From positions 171,516,395-171,580,394 of the forward strand of contig JAPWDM010000001.1 in assembly GCA_035578155.1 (NCBI GenBank): a stretch of 64,000 bases of DNA, given 5' to 3'. Source of the DNA: Brachynemurus nebulosus. Lineage: Eukaryota; Arthropoda; Insecta; Neuroptera; Myrmeleontidae. The number at the start of each line of letters is the position of its first letter. Position 1 is the stretch's first letter. The notes under the pieces are model-generated. The model had not been told where the DNA came from and searched no databases. It saw nothing but the letters and a program-made list of their open reading frames with translations. Shown in pieces: positions 32,661 to 44,840 of the stretch. A program made the position numbers and the translations under genes.

Positions 32661-33411
32661 ATTAAAAAAGAAAAAATTATGTGCGTTTTATTTAATTATT
32701 ACCCTAAATTCCCCTATTTTTTAAAGCAAGAAGTTACTTTCGTTAACCTATAAAAGTATTGACAAAAATCTTATGAAATTTATTATTCTAATTGAAAAGC
32801 ATATTTCATGATACACCCTGTATAAGAAAACATTCATTAAAAATATTAAATATACTCCCGTTATATACATGATTTTACATGTGAATTCTCTAATATAGAT
32901 ACTAATCTATAAAAATTTAGCAAAACTAAATGCTGTTATCATTTTTATATTAAGCAACGTGTTTATAGTAATTTAAAACCGAAAATTGAACTTTTATTCT
33001 GTTTAAAATATGAATAAATACAATACTATTATACCGTAAATAAATATGTATCAGTATTAAAATGATATACATTGATTTTGCTGATTAAACAAATTTTTGC
33101 AATATTTATAAATTATTTTATAATTAGATTCCGTCTAATCGTAAATTAGAAATAGAATACTACATATTATTATTAATATACAGGGTTTATACATAATATA
33201 CAGGTGTGTAGGTATTAATATAATTTTCATTTGATTTATAAATTATGCGGTGAATAGTTCTGTGTTATACTAAAATTCTTAAATGATGTTTTACAATATG
33301 CTTTCAAGGTCTGTTAAAATAAACATTCAGCTAAAACAAACTTATTTTAAGCTGATAAAATTCTAAAGCTAATAAGTTTTTCAAGGTTAATTATATATAA
33401 AAATATTATGC
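32661..33411. other. AT-rich region, no gene
   Basis: Between the DIQG gene and the right terminal repeat. No ORF, promoter or repeat that I can support. Confidence 0.55.
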
Positions 33412-34448
33412 AGTACAATTGACACCAAAATTTCCGGCAGTACAGTAGCGGTCTGAAATTTGGAGTCTGGACCCCGGAGTCTGAAATCTGGAGTCTGAAG
33501 TCATGATTGCGGCTAGCGCTTGGTACAGTGCCCCCCACAAAATTTAGCGGCCACCCCGTGGGTTAGGGTATTCCCCACATTTTTGACTTGGTAATGTACC
33601 TTTCGTTTAAAATGACGCAATTAAGGTAAGCGCGTGTTGGGGTCAAGGTTTGCACGTACAGTGCGCTTCAACAAGTGGTCGGACACCTTTTTGGTCAGGG
33701 GGGCCCGCACTTTTGACACGGCAGTGTACCAAAAATTTAAGTACAGTACGGCGTCAAAAGTTTGGGGCCACCCCCGAGTTAGGGTATTCCCCACATTTTT
33801 TGACGTGATAGTTCGTTTAAGATGACGTAATTAAGGCAAGCGCGTGTTGGGGTCAAGGTTTGCACGTACAGTACGCTTCAAAAAGTGATCGGATACCTTT
33901 TTGGCCAGGAGGGGGTCCACACTTTTGACACGGTAGTGTACCAAAAATTTAAGTACAGTACGGTGTCAAAAGTTTGGGGCCACCCCCGAGTTAGGGTATT
34001 CCCCACATTTTTGACGTGGTAGTGTACCCCATCTATCAAATTGTGGCCTAAAATTCAGTCTGCGCATGCGTCGTGTACTTAAATTCAGTCTGCGCATGCG
34101 TTAGGTTTGGATTCAAAAACTATGTCAGTGCTGGCGGGTAATGGGTTAACACAAAACCAAATTGTTATAAGTAAATTGTGATGGCGCATAATGGGTTAAC
34201 ATAAATTAATTTGGTTGCTGGTGATGACTCAGGTCTTTGGAGTTTCAAGGCCAACAGTATGAGCGCGTGTGGGGTCAAATGTCAACAACAAATTTTAAAT
34301 ACATGTACCTGGTACGTGCCGGGTCAAAGGTCAAGTTTTGCACTAGGTACAGTAGGACCCCAAACTACACGGTTCTTAACACGGTCAAAAAAGTAGTCCG
34401 GATAATTGAGGTTCTACGGTGCTCCCGTTCTCTTATAGCCTATCTACT
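33412..34448 (-). repeat. Inner element, right terminal inverted repeat
   Basis: Inverse of 22786-23797, with the same ~210-bp internal duplication and a few indels. It ends CTATCTACT before the ATTATG duplication at 34449-34454. Confidence 0.88.
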
Positions 34449-34454
34449 ATTATG

Positions 34455-36668
34455 AGGAGAAATTAATGTTTCAAAACTGTTTTAAATTCTTGATATTACA
34501 TATTCAGTTTTAAAAATATTAAGAAATATGATTTTTTTACAATATATTGATATTGTAAAATATATGTTTTTAACGGTGTAGAAACCCGTACTTTTAACAG
34601 AGTACTGTATATATGCGAAATATTATATTACTATATATATATTTTAAAAAATTCAGGAAAATAAATTTGGCTTTTAAACACGATTCATATAGATATAGCG
34701 AATACCTGTATTACAATGTAATATTCATATATACATATGTATGAACGTATTGGACTTTTATAACATTATGTATCCACATTCCAAGATTTATATTTTAGCA
34801 AATCAGCATTTCTTATATGTATGTGCAAGGCTAATATTTGATAGACAATTTTATAAAGAATAATTTTTATTAAACTTGAAAAATAATTTTTATTAAGCAT
34901 GTGAAAAATTAAATTTTTCGTTTTCAGGGGATATTAAATCTTTTTTTGTTTTATAATTATTCACCATAAAACCTAATAATACGATGCATATCAAATATTA
35001 CTCATATGTATTATTGATTTATACTTAGTTCAAAAATTGTGATTTAGAGACGAGACCTGAATTGAAAAATCGATTTTTTAAATTTTTTATTAAACACCAA
35101 ATAATGTTTATTTATTAATCTGGCATAATCAAAACTAGAATATAAATCAATGTCTAGCGATGGGTATTGAAAAAAAATCGAAATTTTTTTTTTTTTTTTG
35201 TTTTTGTTTTTGTTTTTGTTTTTGTTTTTTTTTTTTTGTTTTTTTTTTGTTTTTGTTTTTGTTTTTTTTTGGTTTTTTTGTTTGTTTTTTTGGTCTTTTT
35301 TTTGTTTTTTTATAATTTTTATTAAATATATGTAAAAATTGATACAATATTGAAATTTTTAAAATCCATAGTACAATTAAATAATACATTTTGAAGAGAG
35401 TAAATTACAAAATTCGCCATTCAGCATCCTCCACGATTTCAAGAAGATCCAACGTTTTGAATTGCAATTTATGAGTTAGTCCAATGGGTCCATTATTCAT
35501 AATACCCAGTTTTGGATTGCTTTGCAACCATGCCAGCATCTGCTCGTTCAAATTGTCAAATCTCGCTGGTAACGAAATGTATCCAATTTCCAATTCCAAT
35601 ATTGTCTTCATTTTCGATGAATCGAATTTTGACGGCAATTGACTTGCGCCCATTATTTTATATACTTTTCCAATTTCCATATCAGAAAGTTTAATCCATC
35701 GTTTAACAGCACCAAGATGATTCAATTCCTCCACAAAATTTCCAGCCATTTTTTGAATTAAGTTTCTGTTTCCAGATGAAGCACCAGTAGTAATGGATTC
35801 CATTGTTGGCAATAATTAATTGTTAACACAACAATTGAAAATTCACAACAATAAGATTTAATGTTTTTTCACTAAAGTTTCGAACAAAATTGTAACTGAA
35901 GAAATTCTGTCGCGCCCTTTTATAGCAGAAAGATAGCCTGATGACGTCATTTATCACACTTTATGTAGCCATGCAGGTTAAAACCTGTTGCTTCATTTTT
36001 TGCATATTAGACAGAAATATTCGCTATTAATAACAGTTTACCTTTAGTGACGTCAGCTGACAATTTATACAAGTTTAAACCTGTTTTCAGATAAAAATAT
36101 ACAATCATATGATAAAATTCATTTTTGCATATTAGCGAGAAATCTTCGCTGTTTGATATCAGTTTACCTTTAGTGACGTCAGCTGACAGTTTAAGCCTGT
36201 TTTCAGATAAAAATATTATAAAATTATGAAAGCAAGGCCATCTTTTAATGGCTAGTTTAACTATCAAAAAAAAGGTTTTCGATATAATCTATTGACAATT
36301 TTTCAAACTTACACACAGGAATCCAGACTAGCAACGCTATCAAAGGTGGCTGCGCCATCTAGCAGTGAATTTACAAAGCTCGAAGGTGGCTGCGCCATCT
36401 GTTAGGGAATTTTTCAGTTCTTAGGTTAGAAAAAATTTTGTTAGGTTAAGCTAAGTTCACTTAGGTTTCGTTAGGTTAGGTCAAGTTCCATTGGGTTCTG
36501 TTAGGTTAGAAAAAATTTCACTAGATATCGTTAGGTTGGAGACCAAGTTTTGCTCCACCCACCGCCGGAGGCTTCTAGAACCGCCTCGGTAGTTTTGCCT
36601 CCTGCCGAGGTCACTCAAAAAGTCGGCAGGAGGGAAGGAGGGTCCCGTTCTCTTATATTTCTACTACT
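34455..36668 (-). repeat. Outer element, right inverted arm, distal part
   Basis: Continuation of the outer element's right arm beyond the inner insertion; inverse of 14240-16449. The 132-aa genes map onto each other without any offset. Differences are mainly in the (A)nC tract. Confidence 0.92.
35405..35803 (-). CDS. 132-aa conserved element protein (right arm copy)
   Basis: Identical product to the gene at 15105-15503; see that entry. It has its own mirrored TATA/TCAGT promoter (about 35895-35924) and CRE-type upstream repeats. Confidence 0.7.
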   Translation of the reverse strand: MESITTGASSGNRNLIQKMAGNFVEELNHLGAVKRWIKLSDMEIGKVYKIMGASQLPSKFDSSKMKTILELEIGYISLPARFDNLNEQMLAWLQSNPKLGIMNNGPIGLTHKLQFKTLDLLEIVEDAEWRIL

Positions 36669-36674
36669 AATGTC
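36669..36674 (+). repeat. Target duplication AATGTC, right
   Basis: Matches 14234-14239. Confidence 0.9.
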
Positions 36675-36689
36675 ATATGTAATTCTAAA

Positions 36690-37010
36690 AATATACATAT
36701 GTTTGCTGATTATTTATTATTGTTTCCATAGTTTCAAAGTATGCTTTGGCAAAAATTTGAACATCTTATCACTAACATTATAATTTTAAAAAATTTTTAC
36801 TACTTATTTAAATTTTATTTTAATTATTTATGTTAAATTTTACGAACAAAAATGTGCTCGTAGAAAAAATATAGTGTAAAATACGTGGGAAAAGCTTATT
36901 TCTCACTCATATGAATTGTTGCACTCGCCCTGCGGGCACGCGCAACAAACTCATATTTGTGAGAAATAAGCCTCTTTTCCCACTTATTGTACAATATACT
37001 ATTGTCCTTC
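36690..37010 (+). repeat. Right part of split host repeat with palindrome
   Basis: Inverse copy at about 63465-63775. It contains an imperfect palindrome of ~35-40-bp arms at about 36893-36972, running from GCTTATTTCTCACTCATATG through CGCCCTGCGGGCACGCG to GAGAAATAAGC. No gene. Confidence 0.75.
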
Positions 37011-37629
37011 ATTGTGTTAAACTAGAAAAATATAGCCCCAATGGAGAAAACAAAATGCGGGTAGCCTTGCAGTGTTCTGTGTTTGGTGGAAAGCGATGAA
37101 GGTGCAAAAAAGCACTAGAGTTTCGTAGAAGTTGTTGCTTCGGAACCCAAAAAAATCGGGATTAGAACGGTAATATATTATTAATGCAAATATTTGTCAG
37201 TTATTGTTAGTTCTAACTTAAGGTAGAGGTTCACCAGAAGTTAAAATACATTTTTTTTATAATACAATAATGTCTCAATTGCGGTGGTGCACTTGTGGTT
37301 CGGATAATCAAACATGAGTGATCTTTGTAAGAAAATATATAGGAATACCATTCAAGAAATGAATTTTTTTGCTTTACAGGTTACTTTCGTAACATTTGCT
37401 CACGTTCTGCTTAAGTATTTTCTAAAAACTATTGTTTCTGGTGTCTTTTTTTAAAAGTTATGTTCTTCGTGGTCGATGCGTCCAGATAATCGACGCTCCA
37501 CTGTACCTACGTTTTTAAATTTTCGTACATTTCATCATAATTTTATCCGAATCGTCTGCTCATCCGTCTGTCCGTCTATCACACCATCATATTTTGTACA
37601 TTTTTTAACTTATAAACATGAAATTTTCC
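37011..37629. other. Intergenic, no gene
   Basis: No supported coding region or clear element boundary. Confidence 0.5.
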
Positions 37630-38060
37630 ATAACATGCTATAGCAAAACGAAATCTCAGTTAATAAATGACAAAACAATTTTTTGCAGTGTTTTTTCATA
37701 CTGAAAATAGTCCTGTCGCAGCATCCTGTATAACATAGTGAATCCCAGGTTACAAAAATTAATTTTTCTCGGAAACTAGTTGACATAGAATAAGTGCTCA
37801 AAAACCTTTTTTATATGATTTTTTTCTCCCCTTTCCAATGGTGTAACAAAATATCGCAAAAACTTTTGAACTTGAGGAAATTTTGGCAGAAAACTTATTT
37901 TTTAACGAAAAGTGTTCAAAGAACCATGTTCCGGGCATCGGACGTGTTTGGCTGAAGTACTCATCCAAGATTTTTGGACGTAATAATAGGATGTTTTGTT
38001 CGAGAGTTATCGCGCAGACACATACGTAGTACGGTCCATAAGTTCTTAGCCTCACATAGT
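37630..38060 (+). repeat. Dispersed repeat, copy 1
   Basis: Landmarks in order: CTGTCGCAGCATCCTG, AACTAGTTGACATAG, CCTTTTTTATATGATTTTTT, GTTCCGGGCATCGGACGTG and TCGAGAGTTATCG. The same series occurs at 47690-48125 (same strand) and, truncated, at 62545-62830 (inverse). No ORF of substance. A mariner-type HTH remnant lies next to copies 1 and 3. Confidence 0.7.
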
Positions 38061-38210
38061 TAATAGAGGCCAGAGAGTAATCTAAAATATTTAATCTTTA
38101 TAATGTAGATACAAGTCTAGTGATATACTATGCTGAGTTTCAACTTATTTCGATAGCAACTTTATTGTTGAGAGTACTTTAAACATTTTCTAGTCGAATG
38201 ATTTTTGAAA

Positions 38211-38489
38211 ATGTCCAAAATTGAGTATCGTGCTGTTATTAAGTTTTTAACTAAAGAAGGTCTAACGCTAACGCAAATAAAAGGAAGAATGACTGTCGTG
38301 TACACTGATTCTTGCCCACTTTATGGAACAATAATGCAACAACAAGATTTGCCAATGATGAAAAAAAAACAAGCTGTTTACGACCGTGTCAACAGTAAAG
38401 ATTCGGCATATTTTTATAGAGACATAGAACCGTTAATTAAATGTTGTGAAAACTGCAATATAGGGAGACTGTATTTAAAAGTTATATAA
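38211..38489 (+). pseudogene. mariner transposase remnant (HTH plus C-terminus)
   Basis: A 92-codon frame. SKIEYRAVIKFLTKEGLTLT is the mariner-type N-terminal helix-turn-helix. After ~45 degenerate residues it ends in a FYRDIEPLIKCCENC-type tail that resembles the mariner C-terminus. The catalytic core is absent. Related to 63155-63364. Confidence 0.6.
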
Positions 38490-41400
38490 TGGTGTAAAGT
38501 AATGGTGTTATAGGGTGAATGCGGGAGAGATGCCGCATCACGGAAAGAGGGACTCCGCATAGTTCATATTAAAAATTTTGCATTTTACTTACATCTCCAT
38601 ACATGATGCATGCCATATGTAACCATTTTTGGCACTTTAGACATCTTAATCAGTCAAATTTTTTTTTTTTTTCTGAGTACTTTTCAAAACATTCAATACA
38701 CAGGCAACCATCATTATTTTCGTTATCTTCACTAATATGAGAGCTTTTCCTGATCCATTAATGGATCTTTTATATTTACGTGGCATAATTTACAGTCCAA
38801 AAAAAAATTGCATAATTAAGGTATAAGTCTATGATTTTAATATGTAATATGATGCTGCATCTATACCAACTTTAAATGCGGCATCTCTCCTTTTTGTTCG
38901 GAAAGATGCCGCATGTTGCTGTAGCAAGCATAGTGCGGAATTCTAACCTAAGATTTTATACAGTACTTTTAAAATAGACCTAAATTAATAACAAAACTCA
39001 TTTTCATTAAAACAATGAAATATACATTCTTAAGGATTCTTGAGATTTTGTTTACCAATTTTCATATTAGTACCTACCCCATTTGTGAAATATTAAACTT
39101 CAAATTGAGATTTTTTTATAGTTATCTAGTTTTCTGATAAATTTTATTTTATGGTGAAAATTACACTATTTCATCGTATACATATAGTAAGTAATATGTA
39201 TACATAGTAATGTAATTTAAAATTGTGCTCTTCATGTATGAATGGAAGCAGTAACCAGCTAAAGAAGTTGTTAAGAGTAGGTACCTACTAGTTTACCAGT
39301 ATATGCTAGGATGTACCCGTATTAAATTGCTTATTTGATTCTCGATTTTCTTGAGTTTTCAATATACATACTATAAAATATACAGTATTTGCCAGAAGAA
39401 AATAGAATTTCATCTGGTTCGGTAATTTTACTGTAAATCAATAATATTGTCATCAGGAGAATAAAGTCATCTTACAATATTAGTGACGTTGTAAACTCCA
39501 CGTATTTATTTTTAGATTAAGAATTTTTTGGTTTAAACGACATAAGCGCACAGTTTCCTGTTAACAAGACCTAATTAAATATTCATTTTCGACTAATTGA
39601 ATTCCATCGAATTTAAATTTAGCTTAATTAATTTAGCTTAATACAATGGACTCTGTCTATTTTGAAGATTTTTATCTCGTGGTTAATTTTAATTTTTTAT
39701 TTAAAGGGGTATTTTAGTCTAGAAATTCGAAAGAAACAATTTTTTGTTTTTTTCATATTTTCAAAGTTCAGACCTTTAAGAATAAGCCTCTCAAAAGGAT
39801 TTACGGAAATTCGAATTATTTTCGGAGTTATGGTTACTTTTTCCCTGTGTACTGTGTATCTTTTCAGTGATAAATTCAAATTTTTAATATAAATTACTGG
39901 GAACTACATTTTTCGATACGATTGACATAATATCTCAAGTTCTATTGCACCGATTTACTTGAAATTTGGTACAGACCTTCTTAATACTATCAAAATTGGT
40001 CCTACGTAGGGGTTTTTGGAATTTTTTTTTACTATTTTTAAAAAATTTCCAAAGTTGAACTAATTCTACATTCTTGTTTATTAAGAATTAACTAAAATTT
40101 TATGTTTCAGATCACCAGGAGGACTGGAATCACGTCAACCAGGAGACACCTTTTCTTTGAGTCCCCACTTTGCCGACCTGTACCGATTTCACTTTTGAAT
40201 TTTTTTTTAAATCTTAGACCGTCACAGGAATTCCAAGAACTGCAACTCAGGGGGAAGAGAACATTTTATTGCACTCCGTAGAGTTCTATTGTGTTTTAGA
40301 AATAAGGCAAATGTTTTACTTTATGGCCCTTTTTATACATAAGTAATATATACGTAGTACCGAACATGGCATGCATTTGTATTGAAATATTATGTTCAAT
40401 ATTCAGGTTATGGTACATATGTTCTACCAACTAAAATTTTTCCACAAAAATATATGTTATAAAGTACTAAGAGACATATTATTGAACAAAAAATGGTGGG
40501 TGTCGCTAACGCGTAAGTGCCAAAAAAAATTTACTTAAATTTAAAAATTTAAAATAAATTAGTATAATAACGAAATATAACGTTAATTTTTTTTTTATTA
40601 CTTTGCCTAAGGGGAGTACACAATATACTTATATTAAACTCAAATAAATCGGCTCAGTAATTTCGTCAAAAAAATTTTTTCAAAAATTTTTGTCTCTTTG
40701 TGTATTCATAAACTATTAGACTCACAGGGTTGAAATTTAGCAGGAATGCATCTGAGGCTAAGAAATATTATTTCCTATAAAAACAATCAATTTTGCGTCA
40801 AGGGTCATTTTCCCTATCTTACCCGGCTATCTTTACCAATATGAATTTTTGTTTCGTTTTTATTGTGTTTACCTACAACGGAATGACCAATGAAATGTTT
40901 TATACCATTTTTTTCACAGTAAAAATCTGTCGTAACATTTTCTTCACGGTCAAAGTGAAAAAACTACAATATTCTTATGGAACTTAATACACATGAGTTA
41001 AACTATCGTAAATAATTTTTTAATACGAAATGTATTGAAACTAAATCATATTTCAAGTAGGGCCATAAGACTGGAGAAGCATTTAAAATGATTACCATAA
41101 TTGACCATACTGGGCAAGGGTAGTACCGGTAGACACCCTTGGCTGAGGAATATACAGAAGTTGCTTCAGGTTTCGGATTGTGGCGACTATAATCACCAAT
41201 GTCCGACGACAGACGACACTCTAAGAAAACGAAGATTTCCTTTAAAATCGTCGTATTATAATGAAAAATAATAAGGACACTTTTATCCTATATCAAACAA
41301 TACACATTATCCAGGGACATAGCCTGGTGTGCATTTTTATTAAAATTTACTTCGTGAATATTGAATTTCTTCCGGTATTAAAAAAAATTTATTATATATC

Positions 41401-41940
41401 ATTGTAAAAAGTACTACGAATGGTGATTTACTTTTGAATGGTTTAGTACAAGTATAGTGTAGGTACTATATAGTGCTATATGTAATATATAATTCCCAGG
41501 TCAATCATAATTTTCTTAAGAGCGATGAAGGAAACTCGTAACGAAAAAAGCATATTTTGTTACGTAAGCGAATAAAAAACAAAACTGTTCGTTCAACTTC
41601 ACAGGATAAGGTTTTTCGAGAGGAATGCGGCGATACGAAGTAGCGAAAACAGCGTTGTATACTGTATACTGTTGTATAAAGCATCATGATGCAAGGGTAT
41701 AAAGTAAAACTTCTCTAAGAAGATAACATGTTTCCCAAGAGAAAATGGGAAACTTACACGAAAATGATCTCTAGAAATGGTTTTTAATTTTTCGAAAATA
41801 AACAGAAACACTTTTGTTTGTTTATTATTCAAAAAGTCTATGTACTCCTTAAACGTAAAAAGTAACTCTATGAAATTTTCTAAGAGTGCAAACGATGCAT
41901 TCACACAAAATTATCTAATACGCTATTAAAAATTAAATAT
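38490..41940. other. Long gene-free stretch
   Basis: AT-rich DNA without a supportable gene. GGGAGAGATGCCGCATC near 38522 and ATGCGGCATCTCTCC near 38876 form an inverted pair that may mark a small element. The open frames at 39662-39892, 40793-40987 and 41599-41904 show no domain. Confidence 0.5.
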
Positions 41941-42099
41941 GTTTGTCAGCAGTGCCGTCTTTACCAAAGGGACATGTTGGGTACGAGTCCAGAAAAACCA
42001 CAAAATTTAGAAAAACAAGGCGTGTATTAGAAGAGATCCTCTGAAGCCATACCAAGTACGTTACAAAAAACATACATATTTTAATTTAATTATTCGTAC

Positions 42100-43257
42100 T
42101 TTATGAGGTGACGTCGTACAGACCAATCAGTTTACTCCCCGTTTTATCCAAAATGTTCGAAAAGTTATTTCTCAGAAGACTGCATCGAGTCCTCGATGAC
42201 CTTAAAATTATTCCAGGTCATCAGTTTGGTTTTCGCGCAAAACATTCAACCGTCGAACAAGTTCATCGTGTAGTCAATACGATCAACCGTTCTTTTCAAG
42301 AAAAAAAATATTGTACAGCAGCTTTCTTCGATGTGAATCAAGCATTTAACAAAGTATGGCATACTGGTTTATTGTATAAATTAAGGAAAAATATTCCTGT
42401 ATCATTTTACTTAATACTGAAATCTTATTTGTCAGATCGTTACTTTCATGTAAAGTTTCAGAGTGAAATATCAGAAATGTTTCCAGTTCGTTACGGTGTA
42501 CCACAAGGTAGTGTTCTAGAGCCTGTTCTTTATTTTATATACATATACTGCTGATCTGCCGGTTGATGAAAAAAATACTACTGCAACATTTGCTGATGAT
42601 ACTGCTATCCTAGCTACTAATGAAGCTCCAAATGTTGCATCACAAAAGTTACAATCTAGCTTGCGTCGAATACAGGAATGGTTACATAAATGGCGTATTC
42701 GAGTAAATGAAACGAAATCAGTGCAGGTTGCATTTACTATGAGAAAACGAACCTGCCCTGCAGTTAGTTTGAATGATCTGGTGTTACCATTAGCTACTGA
42801 AGCTAAATACCTAGGTGTGCATTTAGATAGAAAACTAACATGACGTAAGCATATTTGGACTAAACGCAAGCAACTTAATGTTGTTTTCTAAGTACTATTG
42901 GCTTCTAGGTCGTAAATCAAAGTTCTAGTTTATAAAAGTGTTATCAAACCAGTATGGACCTGTGGTATTCAACTTTGGGATACTGCTAGTGTTAGCAATA
43001 TTGAGATATTGCAAAGTTTTCAATCTAAAGTGCTACGAGCCATTAGTGCTTCCCCGTGGTACGTGCGTAACGATGACGTACATCGCAGTCTTCAAGTGCC
43101 CACAGTGCGTGAGGAAATAGTACAATACAGTGATAAATACATTCATCGCCTAGAAAATCACCCTAATGTCTGTGCCCTTAACCTACTTGACAATAGTGAC
43201 TCTTTGTATAGACTCAATCCACAGAATATTTTAGAATTAAGGTATAGATTTATTTAG
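42100..43257 (+). pseudogene. Jockey-type LINE reverse transcriptase, decayed
   Basis: A fragment of a non-LTR retrotransposon reverse transcriptase. The first frame (to 42554) has SYRPISLLPVLSKMFEKLF, HQFGFRAKHSTVEQVHRV, the first-Asp block AAFFDVNQAFNKVWH and VPQGSVLEP. A shift near 42540 leads to a frame with ATFADDTAIL (catalytic DD, ~42589-42600), KWRIRVNETKSV and AKYLGVHLD. Stops follow near 42841 and 42889, and the C-terminal part resumes in further frames up to 43257. It lacks the endonuclease half, so it is 5'-truncated and dead. Probable 3' end near 43390-43410 (A-rich). Confidence 0.85.
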
Positions 43258-43595
43258 CTTTTAATGAATAGTATATTATATTCAGTACATAATTTATTTT
43301 GAGTGATTACCAGTGGGTAATCACCATTCCCGTTATGTTCTGTCATCACTCGATTTATAGTTCTATTTAGAACTGATAATCGATAAACGAGGATGTTAAG
43401 AAAAAAAAAAACTTATTCGTACTTTGTAATAAATTTCTGTTTGAAATAATATTTACTGTAATTATAATTCTTCCAGATATATGCAAAAAAAAATTAAGCA
43501 TCTGTATTCTGTATCCATAAACGTGTGCGATAAAACGTTGGACGTAGCTGTATTAATAAAATTATTAACTTTACACAAATCTTTTTGTGGTTTAA

Positions 43596-44486
43596 GGGGG
43601 ACCACTAGTGTGACCGCCTTAAAAAAGGTGATTTCTGGGAATTTTTTTAAAGAAAACTACTGGATGGAATGTTTTAATATTTTAAGGATATATTCATTGA
43701 TATATAGTAACTTCATGATAAAATTTTTGGACCAAAAAATTGAAATTTCAGTGAGTTATTCGCGATCTCCCAAGACTCCGAAAAAAATGTTCCCCCACTG
43801 CTGCAGTGATAGCGACCTTCACAGTGCCTGAAATCAAAAAAACCAAAAAGCCCATTAAACTAGAAGGTATTGCCCGTGCCATGAACCTCAATCGAAAAAA
43901 AGTTGAAATTTAACCAAATGGCGGAGTTTTAAAAAAAAGTTTCAAATTTTGCGCGAAAATTTGAAGATTTTTAACCTGTAAAAATTACATTTTTTATTCG
44001 ATCGGAAAACTGGAGGTTCATGGCACGAAGGAACATATATAAAAGAAGCTGCAATAAAAATCAAATCGATCGGATGATTTGTCTTCGAGTTGTGACTGCA
44101 GCAAATTTGAAAAATGTAGTTTTTCTTTACTTTACCTTTTAGTTTTAATCACTGAGAATTTTTCCTAAAACTATTTACGATGTACCCACTATAACGGTCA
44201 TAGTAAAACTAGATGAGTAGTTTAAGTGTCTCAGGGTCTAGCTTTTTCACAACATGTAACTGGTAGCCACGTCCAGAAACTCCCGAATGATCAACCTTTA
44301 TACATTTCTTAATACCTCAAAGTTAACAGTAAAAATCAGAATCTGCTTTTCGGATGACTGTAACTCAAAAATCTATTTGAGATATGCACTTGAAATTTTA
44401 GTATGTTATTTTTAAAGGTATAGACTATGGAAACATGCAAAAAAAATTTCCAATTTTTTTTTTAAAATGTCATACTAGTGGGCCCC
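43596..44486. mobile_element. TTAA-flanked non-autonomous element
   Basis: An 891-bp element between TTAA at 43592-43595 and TTAA at 44487-44490. The ends are GGGGGACCACTAGTGTGAC and the inverse of GGGGCCCACTAGTATGAC. The TTAA duplication is typical of piggyBac. No transposase; the open frame across its left edge is not credible. Confidence 0.72.
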
Positions 44487-44607
44487 TTAATGTTTTTCTG
44501 TAAATTTTAGTTTTTCAATAAAAAAAGTTTCAAAAACTCACGGCTAAAAAGGCTCTAAAGAATTTCACATAAATTATCAGAATTCATTACTTTTCTTAGT
44601 TGATGTA

Positions 44608-44837
44608 GGGTAAAAGCCCCCTTTGTGGAACGGTATCTAATTATGAATATTTACATATTAATGAAGTTATTTCTGAAAGAAACGACTGATAACTAAAATT
44701 ATTATTAATAGAATGATTGTTTTTCAATTTAAATTCACCTCGCATTTAAAGTTTCCTTACTTGATTAAAGAAATAAATATGTAAATGTCAAAACTGTTCC
44801 AGTATTAGATACCGTTCCACAAAGGGGGCTTTTACCC
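44608..44837. mobile_element. MITE with perfect ~35-bp terminal repeats
   Basis: A 230-bp element bounded by TA (44606-44607 and 44838-44839). GGGTAAAAGCCCCCTTTGTG and the bases following it are exactly inverted at the other end. The perfect ends suggest recent activity. Tc1/mariner type by target site. Confidence 0.85.
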
Positions 44838-44840
44838 TAC

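Larger units (their letters stand above)
22786..34448. mobile_element. Inner Polinton-like pPolB element nested in outer arm
   Basis: An 11,663-bp element with left end AGTAGATAGGCTATAAGAG, its inverse on the right, and the 6-bp duplication ATTATG. Its terminal signature AGTAG-N6-TATAAGAGAACGGGA is shared with the outer element. Gene order: protein-primed DNA polymerase (+), 249-aa Cys4 protein (+), zinc-finger protein (-), tandem array, 58-aa basic ORF (+), DIQG-motif protein (+, broken). Typical Polintons are 15-20 kb and also carry a retroviral-type integrase, a packaging ATPase, a protease and capsid genes; none is recognisable here. Polymerase type, ends and target-site length place it near Polintons, but it is a reduced or distinct lineage. 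Confidence 0.9.
14240..36668. mobile_element. Outer Polinton-like element with giant inverted arms
   Basis: The left end is AGTAGTAGAAATATAAGAG and the right end is its exact inverse, with AATGTC duplicated outside. Removing the nested insertion (22786-34448) and one ATTATG copy leaves about 10.76 kb. Nearly all of this is two inverted arms: 14240-19110 against 20126-22785 plus 34455-36668 (4871 and 4874 bp), with only scattered differences seen. The 1015-bp core 19111-20125 is a tandem array. Each arm carries the 132-aa gene and the 377-aa zinc-finger gene. The 5'-AG...CT-3' ends and 6-bp duplication are Polinton/Maverick hallmarks, but no polymerase, integrase, ATPase or capsid gene is present, so I infer a non-autonomous element. 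The near-identical arms imply recent origin or ongoing arm-to-arm conversion. Confidence 0.9.

Noticed and set aside
14240..36668. Reading the whole 22.4-kb block as one large Polinton
   Set aside because: Two independent end pairs with different 6-bp duplications (AATGTC and ATTATG) and an empty target site in the left arm show two nested elements.
41599..41904. 101-codon minus-strand ORF
   Set aside because: Phe/Leu/Lys-rich noise without domain, promoter or splice context.
43481..43831. 116-codon ORF
   Set aside because: It crosses the left boundary of a TTAA-flanked element and has no recognisable domain.
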